NCBI GenBank assembly: GCA_036785665.1
Contig: JAXIVJ010000163.1
Coordinates: 124,001 to 188,000 of the forward strand
Direction: 5' to 3'
Length of the DNA stretch: 64,000 bases
Source: Chirona hameri
Taxonomy: Eukaryota; Arthropoda; Thecostraca; Balanomorpha; Balanidae
Shown in pieces: positions 1-11,362 of this stretch (the first letter of the stretch is position 1; each line of letters starts with the position of its first letter). Below the pieces are notes generated by a model. The model saw only the letters and a list, made by a program, of their open reading frames with translations, had not been told where the DNA came from and searched no databases. A program made the position numbers and the translations under genes.

Positions 1-72
1 AAAGCCAGGGACCGTTCAAATCTCACAAAAGTTGGTGGGGCCAAGCGGGAAGTTGTTGGACCATTTGAAGAA

Positions 73-189
73 ATTCCACCCGCCCTTCACTTCACAATAA
101 AAGTTAGTGGGGCAAAATATCAAAATATATTCAAAATATATTCCACCCGCCCTTCACTTCAAAATAAAAGTTAGTGGGGCAAAATATCA
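73..189 (+). repeat. 67-bp internal direct duplication within the unit
   Basis: The segment from 'attccacccgcc' at 73 recurs at 140. The second copy runs 50 bp before diverging at 190 ('atatcac' against 'atatcaa'). In type A units the copies differ at one base ('cttcacaat' first, 'cttcaaaat' second). In type B units the second copy matches the first, so the A/B difference could be a gene-conversion tract between the two copies. The same arrangement is seen in every long unit of the window. Confidence 0.9.
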
Positions 190-211
190 CATTGCCTGGT
201 TGAAGTGAAAA

Positions 212-238
212 TAATCATGCCAGAGGGGCGCATGATTA
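212..238. repeat. Conserved small hairpin in each unit
   Basis: An 8-bp perfect inverted repeat, 'taatcatg' (212-219) and 'catgatta' (231-238), encloses an 11-nt loop. It lies at the border between the AT-rich and GC-rich parts of the unit and recurs in every long unit. One right-arm stem base is changed at 27012-27014 ('aataatg'), and two units have 'catacgcc' just beside it (42451 and 58963). No function is evident; it may simply be part of the ancestral unit. Confidence 0.75.
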
Positions 239-239
239 C

Positions 240-338
240 TTGCCAGAGGGGCGGGCGCCTTCAATGGTCGAAGGGGCGCCTTCACTTGCCAGAGGGGCGC
301 CATCACTGGTCGGAGGGGCGCCGTCACTGGTCGAAGAG
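240..338 (+). repeat. 21-bp GC-rich minisatellite block within the unit
   Basis: Successive subrepeats of 21 bp follow the pattern ggggcgcc + NTCACT + tggtcgga/tgccaga. Four GGCGCC palindromes fall at 254, 275, 296 and 317, exactly 21 bp apart. The block is the most CpG-rich part of the unit. Loss of one subrepeat gives the 441-bp units at 14323 and 23541. Expansion of the same subrepeat gives the 1,020-bp variant blocks in the right arm. Because 21 is divisible by 3, the block can be translated as a heptapeptide repeat in several frames, which explains the spurious open frames elsewhere in the window. Confidence 0.9.
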
Positions 339-2772
339 GCTCAGACGCACACCCAGAAAACATGGGTGGAAATAAGGGTGGATGTTTTCAGATAAAAGTT
401 AGTGTGGCAAACTATCACATTGCCTGTTTATTTTCCATGCTTGAAGTGAAAATAATCATTTTAAAGCCAGGGACCGTTCAAATCTGACAAAAGTTGGTGG
501 GGCCAAGCGGGAAGTTGTTGGACCATTTGAAGAAATTCCACCCGCCCTTCACTTCACAATAAAAGTTAGTGGGGCAAAATATCAAAATATATTCAAAATA
601 TATTCCACCCGCCCTTCACTTCAAAATAAAAGTTAGTGGGGCAAAATATCACATTGCCTGGTTGAAGTGAAAATAATCATGCCAGAGGGGCGCATGATTA
701 CTTGCCAGAGGGGCGGGCGCCTTCAATGGTCGAAGGGGCGCCTTCACTTGCCAGAGGGGCGCCATCACTGGTCGGAGGGGCGCCGTCACTGGTCGAAGAG
801 GCTCAGACGCACACCCAGAAAACATGGGTGGAAATAAGGGTGGATGTTTTCAGATAAAAGTTAGTGTGGCAAACTATCACATTGCCTGTTTATTTTCCAT
901 GCTTGAAGTGAAAATAATCATTTTAAAGCCAGGGACCGTTCAAATCTGACAAAAGTTGGTGGGGCCAAGCGGGAAGTTGTTGGACCATTTGAAGAAATTC
1001 CACCCGCCCTTCACTTCACAATAAAAGTTAATGGGGCAAAATATCAAAATATATTCAAAATATATTCCACCCGCCCTTCACTTCAAAATAAAAGTTAGTG
1101 GGGCTAAATATCACATTGCCTGGTTGAAGTGAAAATAATCATGCCAGAGGGGCGCATGATTACTTGCCAGAGGGGCGGGCGCCTTCAATGGTCGAAGGGG
1201 CGCCTTCACTTGCCAGAGGGGCGCCATCACTGGTCGGAGGGGCGCCGTCACTGGTCGAAGAGGCTCAGACGCACACCCAGAAAACATGGGTGGAAATAAG
1301 GGTGGATGTTTTCAGATAAAAGTTAGTGTGGCAAACTATCACATTGCCTGTTTATTTTCCATGCTTGAAGTGAAAATAATCATTTTAAAGCCAGGGACCG
1401 TTCAAATCTGACAAAAGTTGGTGGGGCCAAGCGGGAAGTTGTTGGACCATTTGAAGAAATTCCACCCGCCCTTCACTTCACAATAAAAGTTAGTGGGGCA
1501 AAATATCAAAATATATTCAAAATATATTCCACCCGCCCTTCACTTCAAAATAAAAGTTAGTGGGGCTAAATATCACATTGCCTGGTTGAAGTGAAAATAA
1601 TCATGCCAGAGGGGCGCATGATTACTTGCCAGAGGGGCGGGCGCCTTCAATGGTCGAAGGGGCGCCTTCACTTGCCAGAGGGGCGCCATCACTGGTCGGA
1701 GGGGCGCCGTCACTGGTCGAAGAGGCTCAGACGCACACCCAGAAAACATGGGTGGAAATAAGGGTGGATGTTTTCAGATAAAAGTTAGTGTGGCAAACTA
1801 TCACATTGCCTGTTTATTTTCCATGCTTGAAGTGAAAATAATCATTTTAAAGCCAGGGACCGTTCAAATCTGACAAAAGTTGGTGGGACCAAGCGGGAAG
1901 TTGTTGGACCATTTGAAGAAATTCCACCCGCCCTTCACTTCACAATAAAAGTTAGTGGGGCAAAATATCAAAATATATTCAAAATATATTCCACCCGCCC
2001 TTCACTTCAAAATAAAAGTTAGTGGGGCAAAATATCACATTGCCTGGTTGAAGTGAAAATAATCATGCCAGAGGGGCGCATGATTACTTGCCAGAGGGGC
2101 GGGCGCCTTCAATGGTCGAAGGGGCGCCTTCACTTGCCAGAGGGGCGCCATCACTGGTCGGAGAGGCGCCGTCACTGGTCGAAGAGGCTCAGACGCACAC
2201 CCAGAAAACATGGGTGGAAATAAGGGTGGATGTTTTCAGATAAAAGTTAGTGTGGCAAACTATCACATTGCCTGTTTATTTTCCATGCTTGAAGTGAAAA
2301 TAATCATTTTAAAGCCAGGGACCGTTCAAATCTGACAAAAGTTGGTGGGGCCAAGCGGGAAGTTGTTGGACCATTTGAAGAAATTCCACCCGCCCTTCAC
2401 TTCACAATAAAAGTTAGTGGGGCAAAATATCAAAATATATTCAAAATATATTCCACCCGCCCTTCACTTCAAAATAAAAGTTAGTGGGGCAAAATATCAC
2501 ATTGCCTGGTTGAAGTGAAAATAATCATGCCAGAGGGGCGCATGATTACTTGCCAGAGGGGCGGGCGCCTTCAATGGTCGAAGGGGCGCCTTCACTTGCC
2601 AGAGGGGCGCCATCACTGGTTGGAGGGGCGCCGTCACTGGTCGAAGAGGCTCAGACGCACACCCAGAAAACATGGGTGGAAATAAGGGTGGATGTTTTCA
2701 GATAAAAGTTAGTGTGGCAAACTATCACATTGCCTGTTTATTTTCCATGCTTGAAGTGAAAATAATCATTTT

Positions 2773-3234
2773 AAAGCCAGGGACCGTTCAAATCTGACAA
2801 AAGTTGGTGGGGCCAAGCGGGAAGTTGTTGGACCATTTGAAGAAATTCCACCCGCCCTTCACTTCACAATAAAAGTTAGTGGGGCAAAATATCAAAATAT
2901 ATTCAAAATATATTCCACCCGCCCTTCACTTCACAATAAAAGTTAGTGGGGCAAAATATCACATTGCCTGGTTGAAGTGAAAATAATCATGCCAGAGGGG
3001 CGCATGATTACTTGCCAGAGGGGCGGGCGCCTTCACTGGTCGAAGGGGCGCCTTCACTTGCCAGAGGGGCGCCATCACTGGTCGGAGGGGCGCCGTCACT
3101 GGTCGAAGAGGCTCAGACGCACACCCAGAAAACATGGGTGGAAATAAGGGTGGATGTTTTCAGATAAAAGTTAGTGTGGCAAACTATCACATTGCCTGTT
3201 TATTTTCCATGCTTGAAGTGAAAATAATCATTTT
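2773..3234 (+). repeat. Type B unit (first of four in left arm)
   Basis: Two linked variants, 'cttcacaat' in the second 67-bp element and 'cttcactgg' at 3031, distinguish this unit from its type A neighbours. The same pair dominates the right arm beyond 28.5 kb. The next type B unit starts at 5545, exactly six units later. Confidence 0.85.
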
Positions 3235-5544
3235 AAAGCCAGGGACCGTTCAAATCTGACAAAAGTTGGTGGGGCCAAGCGGGAAGTTGTTGGACCATTT
3301 GAAGAAATTCCACCCGCCCTTCACTTCACAATAAAAGTTAGTGGGGCAAAATATCAAAATATATTCAAAATATATTCCACCCGCCCTTCACTTCAAAATA
3401 AAAGTTAGTGGGGCAAAATATCACATTGCCTGGTTGAAGTGAAAATAATCATGCCAGAGGGGCGCATGATTACTTGCCAGAGGGGCGGGCGCCTTCAATG
3501 GTCGAAGGGGCGCCTTCACTTGCCAGAGGGGCGCCATCACTGGTCGGAGGGGCGCCGTCACTGGTCGAAGAGGCTCAGACGCACACCCAGAAAACATGGG
3601 TGGAAATAAGGGTGGATGTTTTCAGATAAAAGTTAGTGTGGCAAACTATCACATTGCCTGTTTATTTTCCATGCTTGAAGTGAAAATAATCATTTTAAAG
3701 CCAGGGACCGTTCAAATCTGACAAAAGTTGGTGGGGCCAAGCGGGAAGTTGTTGGACCATTTGAAGAAATTCCACCCGCCCTTCACTTCACAATAAAAGT
3801 TAGTGGGGCAAAATATCAAAATATATTCAAAATATATTCCACCCGCCCTTCACTTCAAAATAAAAGTTAGTGGGGCAAAATATCACATTGCCTGGTTGAA
3901 GTGAAAATAATCATGCCAGAAGGGCGCATGATTACTTGCCAGAGGGGCGGGCGCCTTCAATGGTCGAAGGGGCGCCTTCACTTGCCAGAGGGGCGCCATC
4001 ACTGGTCGGAGGGGCGCCGTCACTGGTCGAAGAGGCTCAGACGCACACCCAGAAAACATGGGTGGAAATAAGGGTGGATGTTTTCAGATAAAAGTTAGTG
4101 TGGCAAACTATCACATTGCCTGTTTATTTTCCATGCTTGAAGTGAAAATAATCATTTTAAAGCCAGGGACCGTTCAAATCTGACAAAAGTTGGTGGGGCC
4201 AAGCGGGAAGTTGTTGGACCATTTGAAGAAATTCCACCCGCCCTTCACTTCACAATAAAAGTTAGTGGGGCAAAATATCAAAATATATTCAAAATATATT
4301 CCACCCGCCCTTCACTTCACAATAAAAGTTAGTGGGGCAAAATATCACATTGCCTGGTTGAAGTGAAAATAATCATGCCAGAGGGGCGCATGATTACTTG
4401 CCAGAGGGGCGGGCGCCTTCAATGGTCGAAGGGGCGCCTTCACTTGCCAGAGGGGCGCCATCACTGGTCGGAGGGGCGCCGTCACTGGTCGAAGAGGCTC
4501 AGACGCACACCCAGAAAACATTGGTGGAAATAAGGGTGGATGTTTTCAGATAAAAGTTAGTGTGGCAAACTATCACATTGCCTGTTTATTTTCCATGCTT
4601 GAAGTGAAAATAATCATTTTAAAGCCAGGGACCGTTCAAATCTGACAAAAGTTGGTGGGGCCAAGCGGGAAGTTGTTGGACCATTTGAAGAAATTCCACC
4701 CGCCCTTCACTTCACAATAAAAGTTAGTGGGGCAAAATATCAAAATATATTCAAAATATATTCCACCCGCCCTTCACTTCAAAATAAAAGTTAGTGGGGC
4801 AAAATATCACATTGCCTGGTTGAAGTGAAAATAATCATGCCAGAGGGGCGCATGATTACTTGCCAGAGGGGCGGGCGCCTTCAATGGTCGAAGGGGCGCC
4901 TTCACTTGCCAGAGGGGCGCCATCACTGGTCGGAGGGGCGCCGTCACTGGTCGAAGAGGCTCAGACGCACACCCAGAAAACATGGGTGGAAATAAGGGTG
5001 GATGTTTTCAGATAAAAGTTAGTGTGGCAAACTATCACATTGCCTGTTTATTTTCCATGTTTGAAGTGAAAATAATCATTTTAAAGCCAGGGACCGTTCA
5101 AATCTGACAAAAGTTGGTGGGGCCAAGCGGGAAGTTGTTGGACCATTTGAAGAAATTCCACCCGCCCTTCACTTCACAATAAAAGTTAGTGGGGCAAAAT
5201 ATCAAAATATATTCAAAATATATTCCACCCGCCCTTCACTTCAAAATAAAAGTTAGTGGGGCAAAATATCACATTGCCTGGTTGAAGTGAAAATAATCAT
5301 GCCAGAGGGGCGCATGATTACTTGCCAGAGGGGCGGGCGCCTTCAATGGTCGAAGGGGCGCCTTCACTTGCCAGAGGGGCGCCATCACTGGTCGGAGGGG
5401 CGCCGTCACTGGTCGAAGAGGCTCAGACGCACACCCAGAAAACATGGGTGGAAATAAGGGTGGATGTTTTCAGATAAAAGTTAGTGTGGCAAACTATCAC
5501 ATTGCCTGTTTATTTTCCATGCTTGAAGTGAAAATAATCATTTT

Positions 5545-6006
5545 AAAGCCAGGGACCGTTCAAATCTGACAAAAGTTGGTGGGGCCAAGCGGGAAGTTGT
5601 TGGACCATTTGAAGAAATTCCACCCGCCCTTCACTTCACAATAAAAGTTAGTGGGGCAAAATATCAAAATATATTCAAAATATATTCCACCCGCCCTTCA
5701 CTTCACAATAAAAGTTAGTGGGGCAAAATATCACATTGCCTGGTTGAAGTGAAAATAATCATGCCAGAGGGGCGCATGATTACTTGCCAGAGGGGCGGGC
5801 GCCTTCACTGGTCGAAGGGGCGCCTTCACTTGCCAGAGGGGCGCCATCACTGGTCGGAGGGGCGCCGTCACTGGTCGAAGAGGCTCAGACGCACACCCAG
5901 AAAACATGGGTGGAAATAAGGGTGGATGTTTTCAGATAAAAGTTAGTGTGGCAAACTATCACATTGCCTGTTTATTTTCCATGCTTGAAGTGAAAATAAT
6001 CATTTT
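5545..6006 (+). repeat. Type B unit, second in left arm
   Basis: It carries both B markers and is followed by a unit (6007-6468) with 'atatacc' at 6149 and 'ggacgcc' near 6259. The same succession of a B unit and then this marked unit recurs at 17074-17997. Confidence 0.85.
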
Positions 6007-7009
6007 AAAGCCAGGGACCGTTCAAATCTGACAAAAGTTGGTGGGGCCAAGCGGGAAGTTGTTGGACCATTTGAAGAAATTCCACCCGCCCTTCACTTCA
6101 CAATAAAAGTTAGTGGGGCAAAATATCAAAATATATTCAAAATATATACCACCCGCCCTTCACTTCAAAATAAAAGTTAGTGGGGCAAAATATCACATTG
6201 CCTGGTTGAAGTGAAAATAATCATGCCAGAGGGGCGCATGATTACTTGCCAGAGGGGCGGACGCCTTCAATGGTCGAAGGGGCGCCTTCACTTGCCAGAG
6301 GGGCGCCATCACTGGTCGGAGGGGCGCCGTCACTGGTCGAAGAGGCTCAGACGCACACCCAGAAAACATGGGTGGAAATAAGGGTGGATGTTTTCAGATA
6401 AAAGTTAGTGTGGCAAACTATCACATTGCCTGTTTATTTTCCATGCTTGAAGTGAAAATAATCATTTTAAAGCCAGGGACCGTTCAAATCTGACAAAAGT
6501 TGGTGGGGCCAAGCGGGAAGTTGTTGGACCATTTGAAGAAATTCCACCCGCCCTTCACTTCACAATAAAAGTTAGTGGGGCAAAATATCAAAATATATTC
6601 AAAATATATTCCACCCGCCCTTCACTTCAAAATAAAAGTTAGTGGGGCAAAATATCACATTGCCTGGTTGAAGTGAAAATAATCATGCCAGAGGGGCGCA
6701 TGATTACTTGCCAGAGGGGCGGGCGCCTTCAATGGTCGAAGGGGCGCCTTCACTTGCCAGAGGGGCGCCATCACTGGTCGGAGGGGCGCCGTCACTGGTC
6801 GAAGAGGCTCAGACGCACACCCAGAAAACATGGGTGGAAATAAGGGTGGATGTTTTCAGATAAAAGTTAGTGTGGCAAACTATCACATTGCCTGTTTATT
6901 TTCCATGCTTGAAGTGAAAATAATCATTTTAAAGCCAGGGACCGTTCAAATCTGACAAAAGTTGGTGGGGCCAAGCGGGAAGTTGTTGGACCATTTGAAG
7001 AAATTCCAC

Positions 7010-8596
7010 CCGCTCTTCACTTCACAATAAAAGTTAGTGGGGCAAAATATCAAAATATATTCAAAATATATTCCACCCGCCCTTCACTGCAAAATAAAAG
7101 TTAGTGGGGCAAAATATCACATTGCCTGGTTGAAGTGAAAATAATCATGCCAGAGGGGCGCATGATTACTTGCCAGAGGGGCGGGCGCCTTCAATGGTCG
7201 AAGGGGCGCCTTCACTTGCCAGAGGGGCGCCATCACTGGTCGGAGGGGCGCCGTCACTGGTCGAAGAGGCTCAGACGCACACCCAGAAAACATGGGTGGA
7301 AATAAGGGTGGATGTTTTCAGATAAAAGTTAGTGTGGCAAACTATCACATTGCCTGTTTATTTTCCATGCTTGAAGTGAAAATAATCTTTTTAAAGCCAG
7401 GGACCGTTCAAATCTGACAAAAGTTGGTGGGGCCAAGCGGGAAGTTGTTGGACCATTTGAAGAAATTCCACCCGCCCTTCACTTCACAATAAAAGTTAGT
7501 GGGGCAAAATATCAAAATATATTCAAAATATATTCCACCCGCCCTTCACTTCAAAATAAAAGTTAGTGGGGCAAAATATCACATTGCCTGGTTGAAGTGA
7601 AAATAATCATGCCAGAGGGGCGCATGATTACTTGCCAGAGGGGCGGGCGCCTTCAATGGTCGAAGGGGCGCCTTCACTTGCCAGAGGGGCGCCATCACTG
7701 GTCGGAGGGGCGCCGTCACTGGTCGAAGAGGCTCAGACGCACACCCAGAAAACATGGGTGGAAATAAGGGTGGATGTTTTCAGATAAAAGTTAGTGTGGC
7801 AAACTATCACATTGCCTGTTTATTTTCCATGCTTGAAGTGAAAATAATCATTTTAAAGCCAGGGACCGTTCAAATCTGACAAAAGTTGGTGGGGCCAAGC
7901 GGGAAGTTGTTGGACCATTTGAAGAAATTCCACCCGCCCTTCACTTCACAATAAAAGTTAGTGGGGCAAAATATCAAAATATATCCAAAATATATTCCAC
8001 CCGCCCTTCACTTCAAAATAAAAGTTAGTGGGGCAAAATATCACATTGCCTGGTTGAAGTGAAAATAATCATGCCAGAGGGGCGCATGATTACTTGCCAG
8101 AGGGGCGGGCGCCTTCAATGGTCGAAGGGGCGCCTTCACTTGCCAGAGGGGCGCCATCACTGGTCGGAGGGGCGCCGTCACTGGTCGAAGAGGCTCAGAC
8201 GCACACCCAGAAAACATGGGTGGAAATAAGGGTGGATGTTTTCAGATAAAAGTTAGTGTGGCAAACTATCACATTGCCTGTTTATTTTCCATGCTTGAAG
8301 TGAAAATAATCATTTTAAAGCCAGGGACCGTTCAAATCTGACAAAAGTTGGTGGGGCCAAGCGGGAAGTTGTTGGACCATTTGAAGAAATTCCACCCGCC
8401 CTTCACTTCACAATAAAAGTTAGTGGGGCAAAATATCAAAATATATTCAAAATATATTCCACCCGCCCTTCACTTCAAAATAAAAGTTAGTGGGGCAAAA
8501 TATCACATTGCCTGGTTGAAGTGAAAATAATCATGCCAGAGGGGCGCATGATTACTTGCCAGAGGGGCGGGCGCCTTCAATGGTCGAAGGGACGCC
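7010..8596 (+). repeat. Segment duplicated at 19001-20586 (26-unit offset)
   Basis: Three rare variants, 'ccgctcttc' at 7010, 'aatcttttt' near 7387 and 'gggacgcc' near 8589, recur at 19001, about 19378 and 20579. The offset is 11,991 bp, or 26 x 462 minus the 21-bp deletion at 14583, and drops by one after the 1-bp deletion near 20405. Private differences inside each copy (for example 'atatccaaa' near 7984) show later divergence. Exact ends are not fixed, only bounded by markers. Confidence 0.8.
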
Positions 8597-10626
8597 TTCA
8601 CTTGCCAGAGGGGCGCCATCACTGGTCGGAGGGGCGCCGTCACTGGTCGAAGAGGCTCAGACGCACACCCAGAAAACATGGGTGGAAATAAGGGTGGATG
8701 TTTTCAGATAAAAGTTAGTGTGGCAAACTATCACATTGCCTGTTTATTTTCCATGCTTGAAGTGAAAATAATCATTTTAAAGCCAGGGACCGTTCAAATC
8801 TGACAAAAGTTGGTGGGGCCAAGCGGGAAGTTGTTGGACCATTTGAAGAAATTCCACCCGCCCTTCACTTCACAATAAAAGTTAGTGGGGCAAAATATCA
8901 AAATATATTCAAAATATATTCCACCCGCCCTTCACTTCAAAATAAAAGTTAGTGGGGCAAAATATCACATTGCCTGGTTGAAGTGAAAATAATCATGCCA
9001 GAGGGGCGCATGATTACTTGCCAGAGGGGCGGGCGCCTTCAATGGTCGAAGGGGCGCCTTCACTTGCCAGAGGGGCGCCATCACTGGTCGGAGGGGCGCC
9101 GTCACTGGTCGAAGAGGCTCAGACGCACACCCAGAAAACATGGGTGGAAATAAGGGTGGATGTTTTCAGATAAAAGTTAGTGTGGCAAACTATCACATTG
9201 CCTGTTTATTTTCCATGCTTGAAGTGAAAATAATCATTTTAAAGCCAGGGACCGTTCAAATCTGACAAAAGTTGGTGGGGCCAAGCGGGAAGTTGTTGGA
9301 CCATTTGAAGAAATTCCACCCGCCCTTCACTTCACAATAAAAGTTAGTGGGGCAAAATATCAAAATATATTCAAAATATATTCCACCCGCCCTTCACTTC
9401 AAAATAAAAGTTAGTGGGGCAAAATATCACATTGCCTGGTTGAAGTGAAAATAATCATGCCAGAGGGGCGCATGATTACTTGCCAGAGGGGCGGGCGCCT
9501 TCAATGGTCGAAGGGGCGCCTTCACTTGCCAGAGGGGCGCCATCACTGGTCGGAGGGGCGCCGTCACTGGTCGAAGAGGCTCAGACGCACACCCAGAAAA
9601 CATGGGTGGAAATAAGGGTGGATGTTTTCAGATAAAAGTTAGTGTGGCAAACTATCACATTGCCTGTTTATTTTCCATGCTTGAAGTGAAAATAATCATT
9701 TTAAAGCCAGGGACCGTTCAAATCTGACAAAAGTTGGTGGGGCCAAGCGGGAAGTTGTTGGACCATTTGAAGAAATTCCACCCGCCCTTCACTTCACAAT
9801 AAAAGTTAGTGGGGCAAAATATCAAAATATATTCAAAATATATTCCACCCGCCCTTCACTTCAAAATAAAAGTTAGTGGGGCAAAATATCACATTGCCTG
9901 GTTGAAGTGAAAATAATCATGCCAGAGGGGCGCATGATTACTTGCCAGAGGGGCGGGCGCCTTCAATGGTCGAAGGGGCGCCTTCACTTGCCAGAGGGGC
10001 GCCATCACTGGTCGGAGGGGCGCCGTCACTGGTCGAAGAGGCTCAGACGCACACCCAGAAAACATGGGTGGAAATAAGGGTGGATGTTTTCAGATAAAAG
10101 TTAGTGTGGCAAACTATCATATTGCCTGTTTATTTTCCATGCTTGAAGTGAAAATAATCATTTTAAAGCCAGGGACCGTTCAAATCTGACAAAAGTTGGT
10201 GGGGCCAAGCGGGAAGTTGTTGGACCATTTGAAGAAATTCCACCCGCCCTTCACTTCACAATAAAAGTTAGTGGGGCAAAATATCAAAATATATTCAAAA
10301 TATATTCCACCCGCCCTTCACTTCAAAATAAAAGTTAGTGGGGCAAAATATCACATTGCCTGGTTGAAGTGAAAATAATCATGCCAGAGGGGCGCATGAT
10401 TACTTGCCAGAGGGGCGGGCGCCTTCAATGGTCGAAGGGGCGCCTTCACTTGCCAGAGGGGCGCCATCACTGGTCGGAGGGGCGCCGTCACTGGTCGAAG
10501 AGGCTCAGACGCACACCCAGAAAACATGGGTGGAAATAAGGGTGGATGTTTTCAGATAAAAGTTAGTGTGGCAAACTATCACATTGCCTGTTTATTTTCC
10601 ATGCTTGAAGTGAAAATAATCATTTT

Positions 10627-11088
10627 AAAGCCAGGGACCGTTCAAATCTGACAAAAGTTGGTGGGGCCAAGCGGGAAGTTGTTGGACCATTTGAAGAAAT
10701 TCCACCCGCCCTTCACTTCACAATAAAAGTTAGTGGGGCAAAATATCAAAATATATTCAAAATATATTCCACCCGCCCTTCACTTCACAATAAAAGTTAG
10801 TGGGGCAAAATATCACATTGCCTGGTTGAAGTGAAAATAATCATGCCAGAGGGGCGCATGATTACTTGCCAGAGGGGCGGGCGCCTTCACTGGTCGAAGG
10901 GGCGCCTTCACTTGCCAGAGGGGCGCCATCACTGGTCGGAGGGGCGCCGTCACTGGTCGAAGAGGCTCAGACGCACACCCAGAAAACATGGGTGGAAATA
11001 AGGGTGGATGTTTTCAGATAAAAGTTAGTGTGGCAAACTATCACATTGCCTGTTTATTTTCCATGCTTGAAGTGAAAATAATCATTTT
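10627..11088 (+). repeat. Type B unit, third in left arm
   Basis: It carries both B markers (cttcactgg at 10885). Together with the preceding 'atcatattg' variant at 10120, it pairs with the unit at 17074 and the same variant at 16567. Both offsets are 6,447 bp (14 x 462 minus 21), so 10.1-10.9 kb and 16.6-17.3 kb are duplicates. Confidence 0.82.
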
Positions 11089-11362
11089 AAAGCCAGGGAC
11101 CGTTCAAATCTGACAAAAGTTGGTGGGGCCAAGCGGGAAGTTGTTGGACCATTTGAAGAAATTCCACCCGCCCTTCACTTCACAATAAAAGTTAGTGGGG
11201 CAAAATATCAAAATATATTCAAAATATATTCCATCCGCCCTTCACTTCAAAATAAAAGTTAGTGGGGCAAAATATCACATTGCCTGGTTGAAGTGAAAAT
11301 AATCATGCCAGAGGGGCGCATGATTACTTGCCAGAGGGGCGGGCGCCTTCAATGGTCGAAGG

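Larger units (their letters stand above)
1..462 (+). repeat. Reference 462-bp satellite unit (type A) and its internal anatomy
   Basis: This unit serves as the phase map. Phases 73-139 are a 67-bp element repeated from 140 to 189 with one base difference. The AT-rich tract at about 114-143 separates the two GC-richer cores and has short A-tracts at 114, 122 and 133. Phases 212-219 and 231-238 form an 8-bp hairpin stem. Phases 240-338 are a GC-rich minisatellite of 21-bp subrepeats, with GGCGCC at 254, 275, 296 and 317. Phases 392-462 repeat motifs seen earlier: 'ataaaagttagtg' appears three times per unit, and the 18-bp 'ttgaagtgaaaataatca' at 200 recurs at 441, exactly 241 bp later. The unit therefore looks built from duplicated shorter ancestors. 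This first unit differs from its neighbours by 'aaatctcac' in place of 'aaatctgac'. Confidence 0.93.

Noticed and set aside
114..143. Yeast-type replication origin (ACS)
   Set aside because: The AT-rich tract has repeated 'caaaatat' words but no good match to the ACS core on either strand.
212..238. Rho-independent terminator
   Set aside because: The stem is AT-rich and short, no T-run follows, and the DNA is not bacterial in character.
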